The notes under the pieces were generated by a model that saw only the letters and a list, made by a program, of their open reading frames with translations, had not been told where the DNA came from and did not search any database. DNA of 64,000 bases. Source: Hirundichthys speculiger. Lineage: Eukaryota > Chordata > Actinopteri > Beloniformes > Exocoetidae. The DNA lies in contig JAGFBZ010000565.1 in the NCBI GenBank assembly GCA_018398805.1, forward strand, positions 1-64,000, read 5' to 3'. This document shows positions 54,501-64,000 of this stretch, in pieces; position 1 is the stretch's first letter, and every line of letters begins with the position of its first letter. Both the position numbers and the translations under genes were made by a program.

Positions 54501-54605
54501 TTAACATGTAAACGTGTCATTAAAGACATGCTTGTTTTTTGGGGGCTTTTTTTCAAAGCATAAATACAGGTGCTAGCTTTGCTCCTCAGATAATTTGTTA
54601 TATCA
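51543..54605. other. Unassigned AT-rich sequence with simple repeats
   Basis: (TA)n lies at 51570-51589, T25 at 51779-51803 and a GGAT/GATA tetranucleotide run at 53116-53150. Several pyrimidine-rich ORFs at 52.3-52.75 kb look hydrophobic only because of composition. No domain was recognised. Confidence 0.4.
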
Positions 54606-54762
54606 GCACACACACACACCCACACACACACACAGATACACACACACACACCCACACATACACACCCACACACACACACATACACACACACAGATACACA
54701 CCCTAACACACACAGATACACACACACACACACACACACCCACAGATACACACACACACCAT
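54606..54762. repeat. Compound (CA)n minisatellite-like array
   Basis: About 155 bp of CA repeats are interrupted by CC and GATA at intervals (ACACACCCACAC, ACAGATACACAC). It is strongly strand-asymmetric and likely to vary in length. Confidence 0.9.
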
Positions 54763-54814
54763 ACTTCAAGTCACAATTAGTTGAGTTTCTTCTGTTCTAA
54801 GTGTAAAATTGTGA

Positions 54815-55065
54815 CTGGCCCCAGGGGTCTGTTTCAGAAAGTGAGTTTTGTGCAAAATAAGTATGTTGAACCTGAACTTTTACAAAGTGAGCTAGCTTTT
54901 CCCCAAGCAAGAGTGTTCAGTTAGGCTGGTCAATAGCAGGTTTCACTTCCACACACACAGTTTCTCTCTCACTCCTCCCCTTCGTGCACCGGGTCTCTGC
55001 AAAGCGCCTAGAAACAATTGACATTGTAACAGACCCTATACGAATAAAATTGAATTGAATTAAAT
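54815..55065 (+). mobile_element. Dispersed-repeat fragments: Harbinger-like start and (TTGAA)n LINE tail
   Basis: CCAGGGGTCTGTTTCAGAAA and TGTGCAAAATAAGTATGTTG at 54822 resemble a teleost Harbinger-type MITE. CAAAGCGCCTAGAAACAATT, ACATTGTAACAGACCC and AATAAAATTGAATTGAATT at 54998-55062 match the tail of the retroposon at 11.02 kb. The junction between them is not defined. Confidence 0.5.
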
Positions 55066-56008
55066 GAAACTGAAATGGGTTCAATTTCATCAGACAAATC
55101 ACAATCAGATAATGCACATTTTGGAGATGCCTGAATGATGACATGTCACATTTGGATAAGGAAACTATATTGAGGATCCATAAAGTTTACCATTGTATCG
55201 TTGATAGATATTTTTTTAAGAGTGTTACGACTGGGATGCTGAATATCGCCTATTTGAAAATGAACAGTATGAAGGACTGACAAAAGTGGTCTGGCTCATA
55301 TGTGCGCCCCTCGTGTGTGTGTGTGTGTTGTTTTTTTTTTTTCCTTTGGGGGGGGTTTATTAGGCACAAATGTAGGAGTCATGAAAGAAGAATTTAGAGT
55401 AATCGAAATTATTTAAAAAATTATTAAAAAATTGATATCATTATTGAGTGAATAGTCTTCATATTCCCATCTATGCTCCTTGAATGATTTTTTTTTCCCT
55501 TTATAAGGAAAATATAATTTCCAAGTAAATATAGCTGAGCATGGTACGTTTGAATTACTTCTATGAAGCCTTTTATATTTCAAGAGTTTCTGCAAGCAGG
55601 ATTTCAAATGTCAATACATATTTTAATCAGTCATTTTCTCACACTGCTATTTCTTCCACATCAACAGTTTTTTCCTTCACAGCTGCAGCTGTCTATGTTT
55701 CTGCAAAAAGTCACATGATAAATAAAAGCAATAAAAACTCTTTTTCAGCAAAGAAGAGTAGGGGGATCTCTTCTGTTTACCTGGTATTGCCATTGTGAAA
55801 CATGGTAATGGATATCCAATGATGTCTTTAAGTTTGTTGACTCTGAGTTACCACAACTATATGGAGTTGATGGAACCAACTCTAAACCTCTGATACCAAA
55901 ACTGAACACAAAATTCCCTTTTCTCAGGATTTGTTGACTAAAATATTTCTTATTTATTTGTATTTTTTAAACTCAGTTTGTTGAACCATCTTTCTGAAGT
56001 AGGCCCTA
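55066..56008. other. Unassigned AT-rich sequence
   Basis: GT and T/G homopolymer runs lie at 55313-55360. Nothing else was recognised. Confidence 0.4.
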
Positions 56009-56395
56009 GAACAATCACAACCACCAACAACAACCACAACAAACACTACCACCATCACACCAACAGATACTACGACCTACACCATGACCACAAATACCAT
56101 AAAGCATAACAAAATCAATTATCAATACCACCCGCAACAACTGTTAGCAATACCCTGACAACCACAACCCACAACACCCACTGCCATCACAACAACACCC
56201 ACTAACAATAACCATGATTACCACCACAACCATGGACAATAACTACCAACCACCACAAAAACCACCATCCACAACTATCACACTCAGAAATGCCACCACC
56301 TACATCAATAACCACAACCTACACCCTTCACAAAATAAAATCAGCCAACGCAAAAACCACCACAACATCAACTACTACTGACCTCAACAACAAGC
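56009..56395. repeat. Degenerate (CAA/CCA)n array, almost G-free on the plus strand
   Basis: About 390 bp are built from ACAACC, CACCA and CAACAAC words with TAC/ATC interruptions. G is nearly absent until GAGGGTGGTGG at 56400. This is an old trinucleotide-like expansion with strong strand asymmetry. Confidence 0.8.
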
Positions 56396-58597
56396 TGGTG
56401 AGGGTGGTGGTTATGGACTCTTATAACAACACAGCAGTCATATCTTCTTCAGTCTTGCAAATAAATATTTGAGAGACCTTACCATTTTGCAAAACTGTTG
56501 TCTTTCATAACTTATTTCCATGTTCTTCTAGGTAGGAATTCTAGAAACTCATTGCTGCCATGGGACCAAAAGCTATTATTACAGCCTACACCTGTAGCCT
56601 ATAAAATTCCACTACATAGTCAACTGAAAAAAGTTAATTTGTGTTATGCTAGTTGATATTAAGTGCTAGCACAACATTCTATCCAAATCCACTTTCCAAA
56701 TGTCAGCTGTCCAATGTCAAAAAAAACAAACCTACAAGGACTAGTTTCAGAACTACAGAGATAATAGCAGCCCCCAGAGATATACATGAATAGACATATA
56801 AAGACACACGAGCAAGGAAATGAGGTGTCACTCTCCCTTCCATTCTAAAAGGGTTTTTTTTTTTTTTTTTTTTTTTTTTGTCTTTCCAGAAATGGTGACC
56901 ATCCCAAACAAGACAGCACAATTTATATGGTTTTCAGTGGAACTTTGAATAATATCCTGCACTGCATGTCAACATTCTGTTGAATAAGCCAACACATAGA
57001 CATCACTGCATGCTACAGTGAGACAGGAAAAAACTGGACAGGAAGGAAAAAAGTGTTGCAGGAAAAAATGTCAATCAACAAATGAAGCAACTTTATGAGG
57101 AATTAAAAAAAAAAAAAACATAATTGCACACATGTTTTTTTTCTGTATGATTTGAGGTTGCAGCCCTTTACCCTTATTTTCAGCCAAACGAATACATTCA
57201 TAATTGAACTAAAGAATATTTTTAAAAAATGCCGGGGCATATTTCTATTTTAGGTATCCACTTCTCATTTCTGAAATGACTTATTTGAAAATAATAGAAA
57301 TGTAAAAATTCCATCACTCAGGCATTTCAGAAAATGGCCTTTACAAAAATTGTTTGCATTTCAGAGTGCTAATGCAGCAAATATGTTGTCAAAGCAATTT
57401 ACTACAAATGGGTATTTTTATTCATTTTAAAGTGATTAAAAACTGTTTATAAAGCTTTCCATTTCGAAAGGCCAAAATCACTTTAGTGCTGCATGATGTG
57501 AATTATTGCCTTTTAAGGTTGCAAATTATAATGCAAGAAAGACTAGTGGCAAATAAATGTTTGTTTTTCATCTATTAAAAGATGAATTTGTTAACTTCAA
57601 AGCTTGTTTTAAAATGTACCAAAACAGTGAAAATACAACTCATCCAAAAGTAAAAAGTTGAAAAAAAAATTTTTCTTGGTCTTTTTTTTTTTTTTTTATT
57701 GCAATCAAAGAAAACTTACCAAGAGGTGTACTTACTCTATTTTGATTTCAATCACTGTGAAAAACCTCCATTGATTTTGACCATATAAGAAGCCAAAGAG
57801 CCAGTGTCTTCCAATATAAGAAAATCTCCCACATTCACAACTTCATATATCTGACATTTGCCCCATGTTCCAATGACTGTCACCTTTCTAGTTGAATTGT
57901 TTTTTAGTTCAACAGATACTCCTCTTTCCCTCCCATCCATCTTTCTTTTTTACTCTCTGTTAGGCTTCTTAATAGTCATTGACCTTTAATAATGACGGAA
58001 ATCTTCACACCACATAACATATACTGTAATATTACCTTTATCATTTTTGCCCGTTAATGTTTTTTTTTTTTTTTTATTCAGACACTTCCCATGTAGTAAT
58101 TGAGATTTGATGTCACTCTTCAGTGGAGCTCAGTCAAATACAATTTGGTCTTCTGCTTCCACTGCCCTTACTCAAAAAAAAAAAAACAACAAACAAAAAC
58201 CCAAGGGAAGTGTTTAAAAGAACAAGGTATATCCACATCTGTTCATACAAGTTTGAGAATGTAACAGCAGACAGCAGTTGGAAAAGGGATGAAAATAAAT
58301 AATAAATGAGACATCTTCCAGCCTCCCCAAAGACGAGTAAAACAGGAACGGATTTAGAGGGAAAGCAGGAGCAATAACGAATGGCATCAATCTATCATGC
58401 ATTTAAAGATGATGGTTAAAGTGATTTAGGATTTGTGAGAAAGTACTGAAAATATAGGGACGTACAGAAGACTTTCATTTATTAGCAGACAGAATAAGAA
58501 CTCAAGATATTTCATGTTTTCTCCACAGCGCATTTCAAAAATATGCCTTGTATGGACTGAAATTCCTTGATTCTTTGAACTGATCAAATATTATGCA
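56396..58597. other. Unassigned AT-rich sequence
   Basis: T26 lies at 56853-56879, T-rich runs at 57684-57699 and 58060-58076, and A12 at 58173. Small ORFs have no domain. Confidence 0.4.
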
Positions 58598-58605
58598 GTG
58601 TAGAG

Positions 58606-59561
58606 CAAGGTTATTATAGTTAACAAAAACGAACGAAATAAAAACTAGAATTGAAAAAGCATTTCCGTTAACTGAGATAAAATAAAAACGAGTTTTTTAA
58701 AAAAACGATAACTGAAACTGTAATGTGTGTTTTATAAAACGAACTAAAATTAACTATAATTCCAGGAACGTCCTTCGTTTTCGTATTTGTAATTTTTTTT
58801 TCACATAAACGTTTTGGGATTTACATGAAGTCTATTAACTTCACTCTGCCATACAATAACAGAAAAAGTTGAAAAAAAAAAAAAAAACCTAAGCGTGATC
58901 AGCAGTGATGGCTGCGGCAAAAGTTGGGAGAAAGCAGCACAGTCGTATTTGGAATTTCTTTGACTATGACTGTGTTAATAATAAAAGTAAATGCCTTGTT
59001 GTAGAAGCAGGTGATACAATGTGTGGAATACTTCTCAAGGGGAAAAACCCCACGAATCTGAAAGTCTATTTGAAAAGCTCACATAAGGCGGCTAACCAAC
59101 ACTACCTGGATAAGCTAGCCCACTGCCCTCCTCCCTGGAAAGAGAAGCTACAGCTGCAGGCCAGTCAGCGTTGGGAAGGAACGCGAGCAAACAGCAAATA
59201 TAGTGGACTGTTTCCACCAGCGGCCAAATAGCTGCTGGTCAGTAAATATGCAGGAACATTACAAGCGGGAAGACGCACTGGTAAATATGTTTGAGACCGG
59301 AATGTATACACGATTATGTGACTCGATAGCCTTAAAAAAGTTTAGTGCTTCACTCCAACCAAAATTACAGCCCTAATTAACAAAATAAAACTAAAACTAA
59401 CACTGAAACAAATAAAAAAAGTAACCTAAATGTAAGCTTTTCAAAAAAATAAAGAATAAAAACTAGCAAAACTGCTCTAAAAAGTTATTAAAACTACCTG
59501 AATTTTAAAAAACAAAATAAAAACTAAAACTAATGAAAAATCCAAAACTATTATAACCCTG
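58606..59561 (+). mobile_element. hAT element with 8-bp duplication GTGTAGAG
   Basis: The ends are CAAGGTTATTATAGTTAAC and AACTATTATAACCCTG, flanked by GTGTAGAG at 58598-58605 and 59562-59569. Both subterminal regions are AAAACTAAAACTAA-rich. At 956 bp it retains one BED-finger-like ORF and no catalytic domain. Confidence 0.9.
58905..59231 (+). pseudogene. BED-finger N-terminus of a hAT transposase
   Basis: The open frame of 108 codons reads KVGRKQHSRIWNFFDYDCVN, KSKCLVVEAGDTMCGILLKG and NPTNLKVYLKSSHKAANQHY, then KLAHCPPPWKEKLQLQA. IWNFF, the Cys residues and LKSSH fit a BED finger, though the CxxC spacing is altered. It ends at TAG 59229-59231, before any RNase H-like region. Confidence 0.68.
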
Positions 59562-59569
59562 GTGTAGAG

Positions 59570-60769
59570 GGGAAAATGTTGTTTGTTTTTCCTGAGGACT
59601 AACTACAAGAAACAAATATGAAACATTTCAACAACTGTCTTATGTAATTTGGAAGCAAAGATAGGCAGAAGGTCTTTAACTTATCAACCAAGTCTCAGTC
59701 TTTCTTTAAAGCTTCTTTTGTGCCATATCATTACAGTCACCTGTCTGTTATAACATCTTATTTATATGATTAAAATATGATTCCCTTGTGCATTCTGTTT
59801 GTTTTGTCTCCTCTCTATCTCTTAAACCTGGCATTAATTACTAATTCTCACACCTGCATCCCATTATTCATTACTTACCTTAGGACACCTAGTTTGTCTC
59901 TCTTTAGTGCCTTCATGTAATTTAGTGTGTTCAACTCCTTTGCAGACATAGTTAGGACATTTAAAAAAGCTCCTGCAGTCTTACGTATAGTTTGGGTCAC
60001 TTGGCATCAGTGTTGAAACAGAATTTGGTATAGTCTGTAAAATACTACACTTATAATTTAGCAATAACATCTCCTTCTCTCCACTACACTGACATGATAT
60101 GAATGGCCTTAGGGAGCTGCTTGATCCTTTTTCCCCCCCCTTATTCCTACAACCCCACCTAGCTTTTAAAACCACTCCACTTGGTTAGTCTGTGATGCTA
60201 CAGCATAAATAATGCAGTGCTTTTGTGGTTTTTGCTTCTTGGAACACTTAAGAATACTGTGACTGCTTCAAACATTTTGCATTACCTTTACAGTCTTCCT
60301 TTCAAAGAGCAAAAGATAAAAATGGCATTACAACAAAGGCAAAGAGGGAAAAAAAATCTTCATTAGACTAACAGTAACAAAACAAACTAGACCACAAAAG
60401 ATCTGTTTAGGTGTAAAATGTTTGAGCCTTTGGCCTATTAAGCATAGTCATATCATTTTAATTGTTTGGAGGTCAACAGGATATAAATTGCTGAGCCGGG
60501 ATACTTTCAAGTTTTAAGGGGCCTGCCTGGTGATCCTTATCCTAAACAGACATGGTTTGTAGTACATTTCATCTAACTTTAATTATCCGGTCATGCTGTT
60601 GGTTTTGATGATGGGTTTTCTGTTTTGTCCACTTCTCTTGTCTATATTTTAGAATTGATCTTCTCGTTTGGACTCCGGTTTTTGTGCTTAGCTTTATTTC
60701 CCATTTTATTTTGAAAGTAGTTTCCCTGCTGTGACTTCCTCTGTTCTGTCCTAAGCTACAAGACCTGTC
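59570..60769. other. Unassigned sequence
   Basis: A C/T homopolymer lies at 60129-60142. No recognised domain. Confidence 0.4.
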
Positions 60770-61026
60770 TGCCTCCTACTCTGGACCCCCATCAGTTTGC
60801 CTACAGGGCAAACCGATCCACAGAGGACACCATCACTCATAGCACTCCACACCGCACTGAGCCACTTGGAGCACCTGGGGAGCTACGTTAGGATGCTCTT
60901 CCTGGACTTCAGCTCCGTGTTTAACAATATCGTCCCGGAGATCCTGGTCCAGAAATTGTTAGACCTGGGCATCTTCACCCCCATCTGCCAGAGGATAAAG
61001 GACTTTCTCACGGATTGCCCACACTG
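60770..61026 (+). pseudogene. LINE reverse-transcriptase fragment (CR1/Rex1-like), motif A
   Basis: The text reads TLDPHQFAYRANRSTEDTI, then after a frameshift ALHTALSHLEHLGSYVRMLF and LDFSSVFNNIVPEILVQKLL, DLGIFTP. LDFSS(A/V)FN is RT motif A with its catalytic Asp. The fragment ends at DFLTDCPH, with no motif C (YxDD), and is truncated on both sides. Confidence 0.78.
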
Positions 61027-61395
61027 AAAAAAGAAAATAGTTGGACCAACTTAATTGAATTGTTTCAATTGGTAACACCTAAATGAATTAAGTTTGTTGA
61101 AATTTAATTAAAAAGTTAGAACAATACAATTGATTTAAGTCACATGTACTTAATAATTTAATTGTTCTCAAATCACTGTTTTGCATTAATCCAACTTAAA
61201 CTTAAAGCAAGTCAATTTAAAGTTTTCAGTTTTTCCAGCTCAATAATTTGCATTACCCCAAAGTAAAATACTGCTTCTTTCTAACCTAATACTATAGTTT
61301 CATGTAAATTACTTTTTGTAGTAACCTTAAAATGAAATTTTAGTTTGTTAAATATAACTGAAATTATAATTTTAAGTTGGGGGAAAAAAAAAAAT

Positions 61396-61397
<2 letters not shown>
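61027..61397. mobile_element. Possible MITE abutting the RT fragment
   Basis: CACTGAAAAAAGAAAATAGT starts at 61021, followed by TTGGACCAACTTAATTGAAT and many TTAA/AATT words. A loose inverse (AGTTTTCAGTTTTTCCAG) lies near 61220. The superfamily and right border are not defined. Confidence 0.35.

Positions 61398-61473
<76 letters not shown>
61398..61473. repeat. (AT)n microsatellite
   Basis: About 76 bp of uninterrupted AT dinucleotides. Confidence 0.95.
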
Positions 61474-61477
<4 letters not shown>

Positions 61478-61840
61478 CCTCAAAATCTGATGTTTGTTTT
61501 ATACTTTATTTTATCAATGTAAAGAACCATTAACTTTATGGCCACCAACACAGCTTTTGGCCCAACATATTACACATTTGTCCTTTTTAAAACACATATG
61601 CACAAAATGCATCAGTAAATGTAAGTAGGACCAAACCTTTTTTATCAGCAAAGTGCAAAATAGTTCAAGTATTACACAAATATGGCTAACAATCTGAGCA
61701 CATACAGTGTTTATCACAAATATGAAAAACTGCGAAGAGTATACAAAAACCTCTTTAACCAGCTATAGCCATTGAATATTATGCATCTGAACAGTGTTAC
61801 TGAACAATGAGATGAAAAAATATGAAAACTTATTGTGGAG
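61474..61840. other. Unassigned sequence
   Basis: No recognised feature. Confidence 0.4.
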
Positions 61841-61948
61841 TTTTAAATTAGGGCTGGGACGACGCGTCGACGTCATCGATTACGTCGACGCAAAAAATAC
61901 GTCGACGCAAAAACTGCACGTCGATGCGTCGTCACTCAGAATCAAAAA

Positions 61949-62173
61949 ATGGCGGCGGCCGCGGCATCGAGTAGCAGCGAGTCGGGGGAGAAGAAGCTAT
62001 CTCGTAACAGGATGTCAAAAGTATGGGGGTACTTTCACCTAAAGGTAACGATTCGGTGGTCTGTGACCTGTGCAAAAATAGAGATGGCATATCATAAAAG
62101 CACTACCGCGATGCACCAGCACCTTAAGAGGAGGCACGCGGGAGCTGCTTGTGTGGAGGAGAAGACGCCGTAA
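61949..62173 (+). pseudogene. BED zinc-finger exon with paired compensating frameshifts
   Basis: Starts ATGGCGGCGGCCGCGGCATC and reads [26 protein letters not shown], then [11 protein letters not shown], then [20 protein letters not shown]. The middle segment is out of register. In the next frame the same bases read [11 protein letters not shown], the expected CxxC half of the finger. Two nearby indels therefore cancel, keeping the frame open but destroying the zinc-binding cysteines. GTAAGT follows at the exon end (62171). Confidence 0.75.
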
Positions 62174-62266
62174 GTTTTTAACTTTTTTTTCTTTCCTTGT
62201 TTGCGGTGATTAACCCCGTCATTCATCCAAACCGCACCACGTAACTTGTGCTCCAGCCTCGCACAC

Positions 62267-62552
62267 TAGAGATGCGCGGATGACGTATATTTTAACCCGC
62301 AACCGCTTCTTAAAATCTCCATCCGCCCGCTATCCATTTGCAGGAACGTTTTTTCACCAATTTTCAAAACCGAACCGACCCGCCATCCTTTTTAATAATA
62401 TGTAAAATATTTTTTCTTATTATTATTATTTGAGTGCTTCAACCGCAACCCGCCCGAATTTAATTAAAGTATTAATTTTTTGACGAGTCATCCGCCCGAT
62501 ATGCGGATTATCCGCTCCGCCCGCGGGTGCACGGTTCAACCGCGCATCTCTA
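62267..62552. mobile_element. hAT-type MITE with 8-bp duplication TCGCACAC, nested
   Basis: The ends are TAGAGATGCGCGGATGACG and AACCGCGCATCTCTA, flanked by TCGCACAC at 62259-62266 and 62553-62560. It is 286 bp, non-coding and rich in CCGCCCG motifs. It lies in the intron-like interval of the host hAT element and is therefore younger than it. Confidence 0.9.
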
Positions 62553-62699
62553 TCGCACACACAGAACATGTGCCCACTTAAACACACACACGCCCCTCAC
62601 ACACTCGCCTCTTGCCGACACACTTTTTTTTTAACTGACACAGACACACACTCCTCAAATACACGCTAAAGTTAGTTTAACTTTCAACTTTTAGGTTAA

Positions 62700-62700
62700 T

Positions 62701-62770
<70 letters not shown>
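62700..62770. repeat. (TTA)n microsatellite
   Basis: About 23 uninterrupted TTA units lie inside the hAT element. Confidence 0.95.
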
Positions 62771-62771
<1 letters not shown>

Positions 62772-63466
62772 CTTTATTGGTATGGTCAGATCATTTAGAA
62801 GTATATAGTTTTATTAACCTGTGCACTGTGTTTGTGATTTATGTTTTCAGGGACAGGGATAAGCAGAAAAGTTTGTACTATCAGACGAAAAAAAAACACC
62901 CCCCAGGAGGCTGCTGCACTTACTGAGAGCATCCTAACTACTAAAAGTTAAACTACTGTTCACTTAACTGTAATAGGCCTAATACTTGAATTTATTTGTT
63001 ATTTATTTCACAGATTTAAATGATTAGGCTAAGTTGCTGCTGTCACACATTGTGTTGTTTTGTAAATTGCAACTGTCACCGCTGCTGTTATTTTTTTATT
63101 TTTTATGTTGATAAGATTTTGGTTCAGATTGTGTTTTTTGCAGTTTTATTTATTGAAGGAAAGTTTTATTTTATTATTTTTTTATTATAGGATTCCATTG
63201 CACTACAACTGTGTGCACTTTATTGTTGTATTGTTCAATACAATTCATTTTTGGACTTGAAAGAAGAAATTTGTATTTTATTCATGGAGATAAATTTGCA
63301 TTAATTGCTATATAGGTCAAATTATGGGGAAATAATCGATAATCGAATCGAAATCGAATCGAATCGGATTTAAAAATGAATCGTTAGATTAATCGATGCA
63401 TCGAAAAACTATTTTCTAGTTTAATCGATTACAAAAATAATCGTTTAACCCAGCCCTATTTTAAAT

Positions 63467-64000
63467 CACACTGTTATACACTTTCACAAGTGTTTGTTGT
63501 GTAACTGAACACATCAAAACTGAAATGTGACCTTTCCTTACAAACGGGAGGAAATATGTCTGGAGAAAACAACAATAAACTTCTGCCTAAATCTGTGTAA
63601 AAGCATTTCAAATTGTGGTTTGAGTTGTTGACTCCCTTCATTGTCTCTTGGAGCATAAAAAAGGCCCAACATCAGAAAGAGACTCAATTTTTTTTTACAT
63701 GCTATATGTCCAAACACCATTGTTCTTTCACAATATGGCACTGGGCATATTGTTGGCCCAGAGGCGGAATACATCGTAGTGTGACATTACTGCGAGCTTT
63801 GAAGTTTGCTATACAGATTATGGACTTTGGGGGACATCTTGTGCTGATCAAGCTGCATGATGACCTTTTGGAGCACTACAAAAGTGAAGCGAAGGGGTTT
63901 TGGATAAGCTAAGTTGAGTGCATAAATCAAACCTAGAAGCAGGGCACAAGCTGAGGCAACCGAGGTCAGTTAATGCAACACTTCCACGCCCTCAATGACA
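63467..64000. other. Unassigned sequence with a 99-codon open frame
   Basis: The frame at 63613-63912 (plus) has no recognised domain. The opposite strand is also open over part of it. No repeat family was identified. Confidence 0.3.

Larger units (their letters stand above)
61849..63458 (+). mobile_element. hAT element with 8-bp duplication TTTTAAAT, carrying a nested MITE
   Basis: The ends are TAGGGCTGGGACGACG and TTTAACCCAGCCCTA, flanked by TTTTAAAT at 61841-61848 and 63459-63466. The left subterminal region is built of CGTCGACG repeats, and the right of AATCGATTAATCGA. The element is 1610 bp including a 286-bp MITE. It keeps a BED-finger exon (61949-62173) and a piece of the next exon (from 62851, after TTTTCAG; one frame reads EAAALTESILT). 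No catalytic domain remains. Confidence 0.9.

Noticed and set aside
54473..54769. Cys/Val-rich minus-strand frame
   Set aside because: Reverse reading of the CA/GT repeat array.

Overview
This window is animal nuclear DNA, almost certainly from a teleost fish. The evidence is the mix of decayed transposable elements: Rex3-type and Rex1-type non-LTR retrotransposons, L2-like and L1/Tx1-like LINE fragments, hAT, pogo and Tc1 DNA transposons, several LTRs, and many AT-rich or CA microsatellites. I found no convincing host gene, rRNA, tRNA or CRISPR array. The long ORFs are transposon relics. The species cannot be named from this sequence.

Layout. 0.5-4.9 kb: one Rex3 copy with an inverted 5' part, whose inverted arm is split by an unclassified terminal-inverted-repeat element. 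5.7-6.1 kb: a short retroposon with an 11-bp target duplication. 7.2-9.3 kb: a Rex1-type LINE that lost its reverse-transcriptase core. 9.8-13.7 kb: a deep nest (unclassified TIR element, a second TIR element, an L1/Tx1 LINE, then a retroposon and a solo LTR inside the LINE). 13.9-14.9 kb: a hAT element. 18.0-19.8 kb: a large inverted repeat whose spacer carries a BED-finger relic. 20.8-21.9 kb: a promoter-like block. 22.6-24.1 kb: the 3' part of an LTR retrotransposon. 25.6-29 kb: LINE fragments, a 62-bp minisatellite and a retroposon with a membrane-segment ORF. 29.2-32.1 kb: an LTR inside an LTR inside a Rex3 copy. 34.1-36.5 kb: a pogo-like transposase gene with recognisable introns, cut by a hAT-like MITE. 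38.7-39.6, 58.6-59.6 and 61.8-63.5 kb: three more hAT elements. The rest is sparse: L2 and Tc1 relics, microsatellites and unassigned AT-rich sequence.

Two themes stand out. First, insertion boundaries are readable to the base in many places (seven 8-bp hAT-type duplications, two 5-bp and one 4-bp LTR duplications, one 11-bp retroposon duplication), so the relative order of many insertions can be reconstructed. Second, five separate places keep a BED-type zinc-finger (DNA-binding) exon of a hAT-like transposase while no catalytic domain is visible.

No gene set here acts as an operon or pathway. Family names come from reading the translated sequence and from remembered family features; no database search was run.
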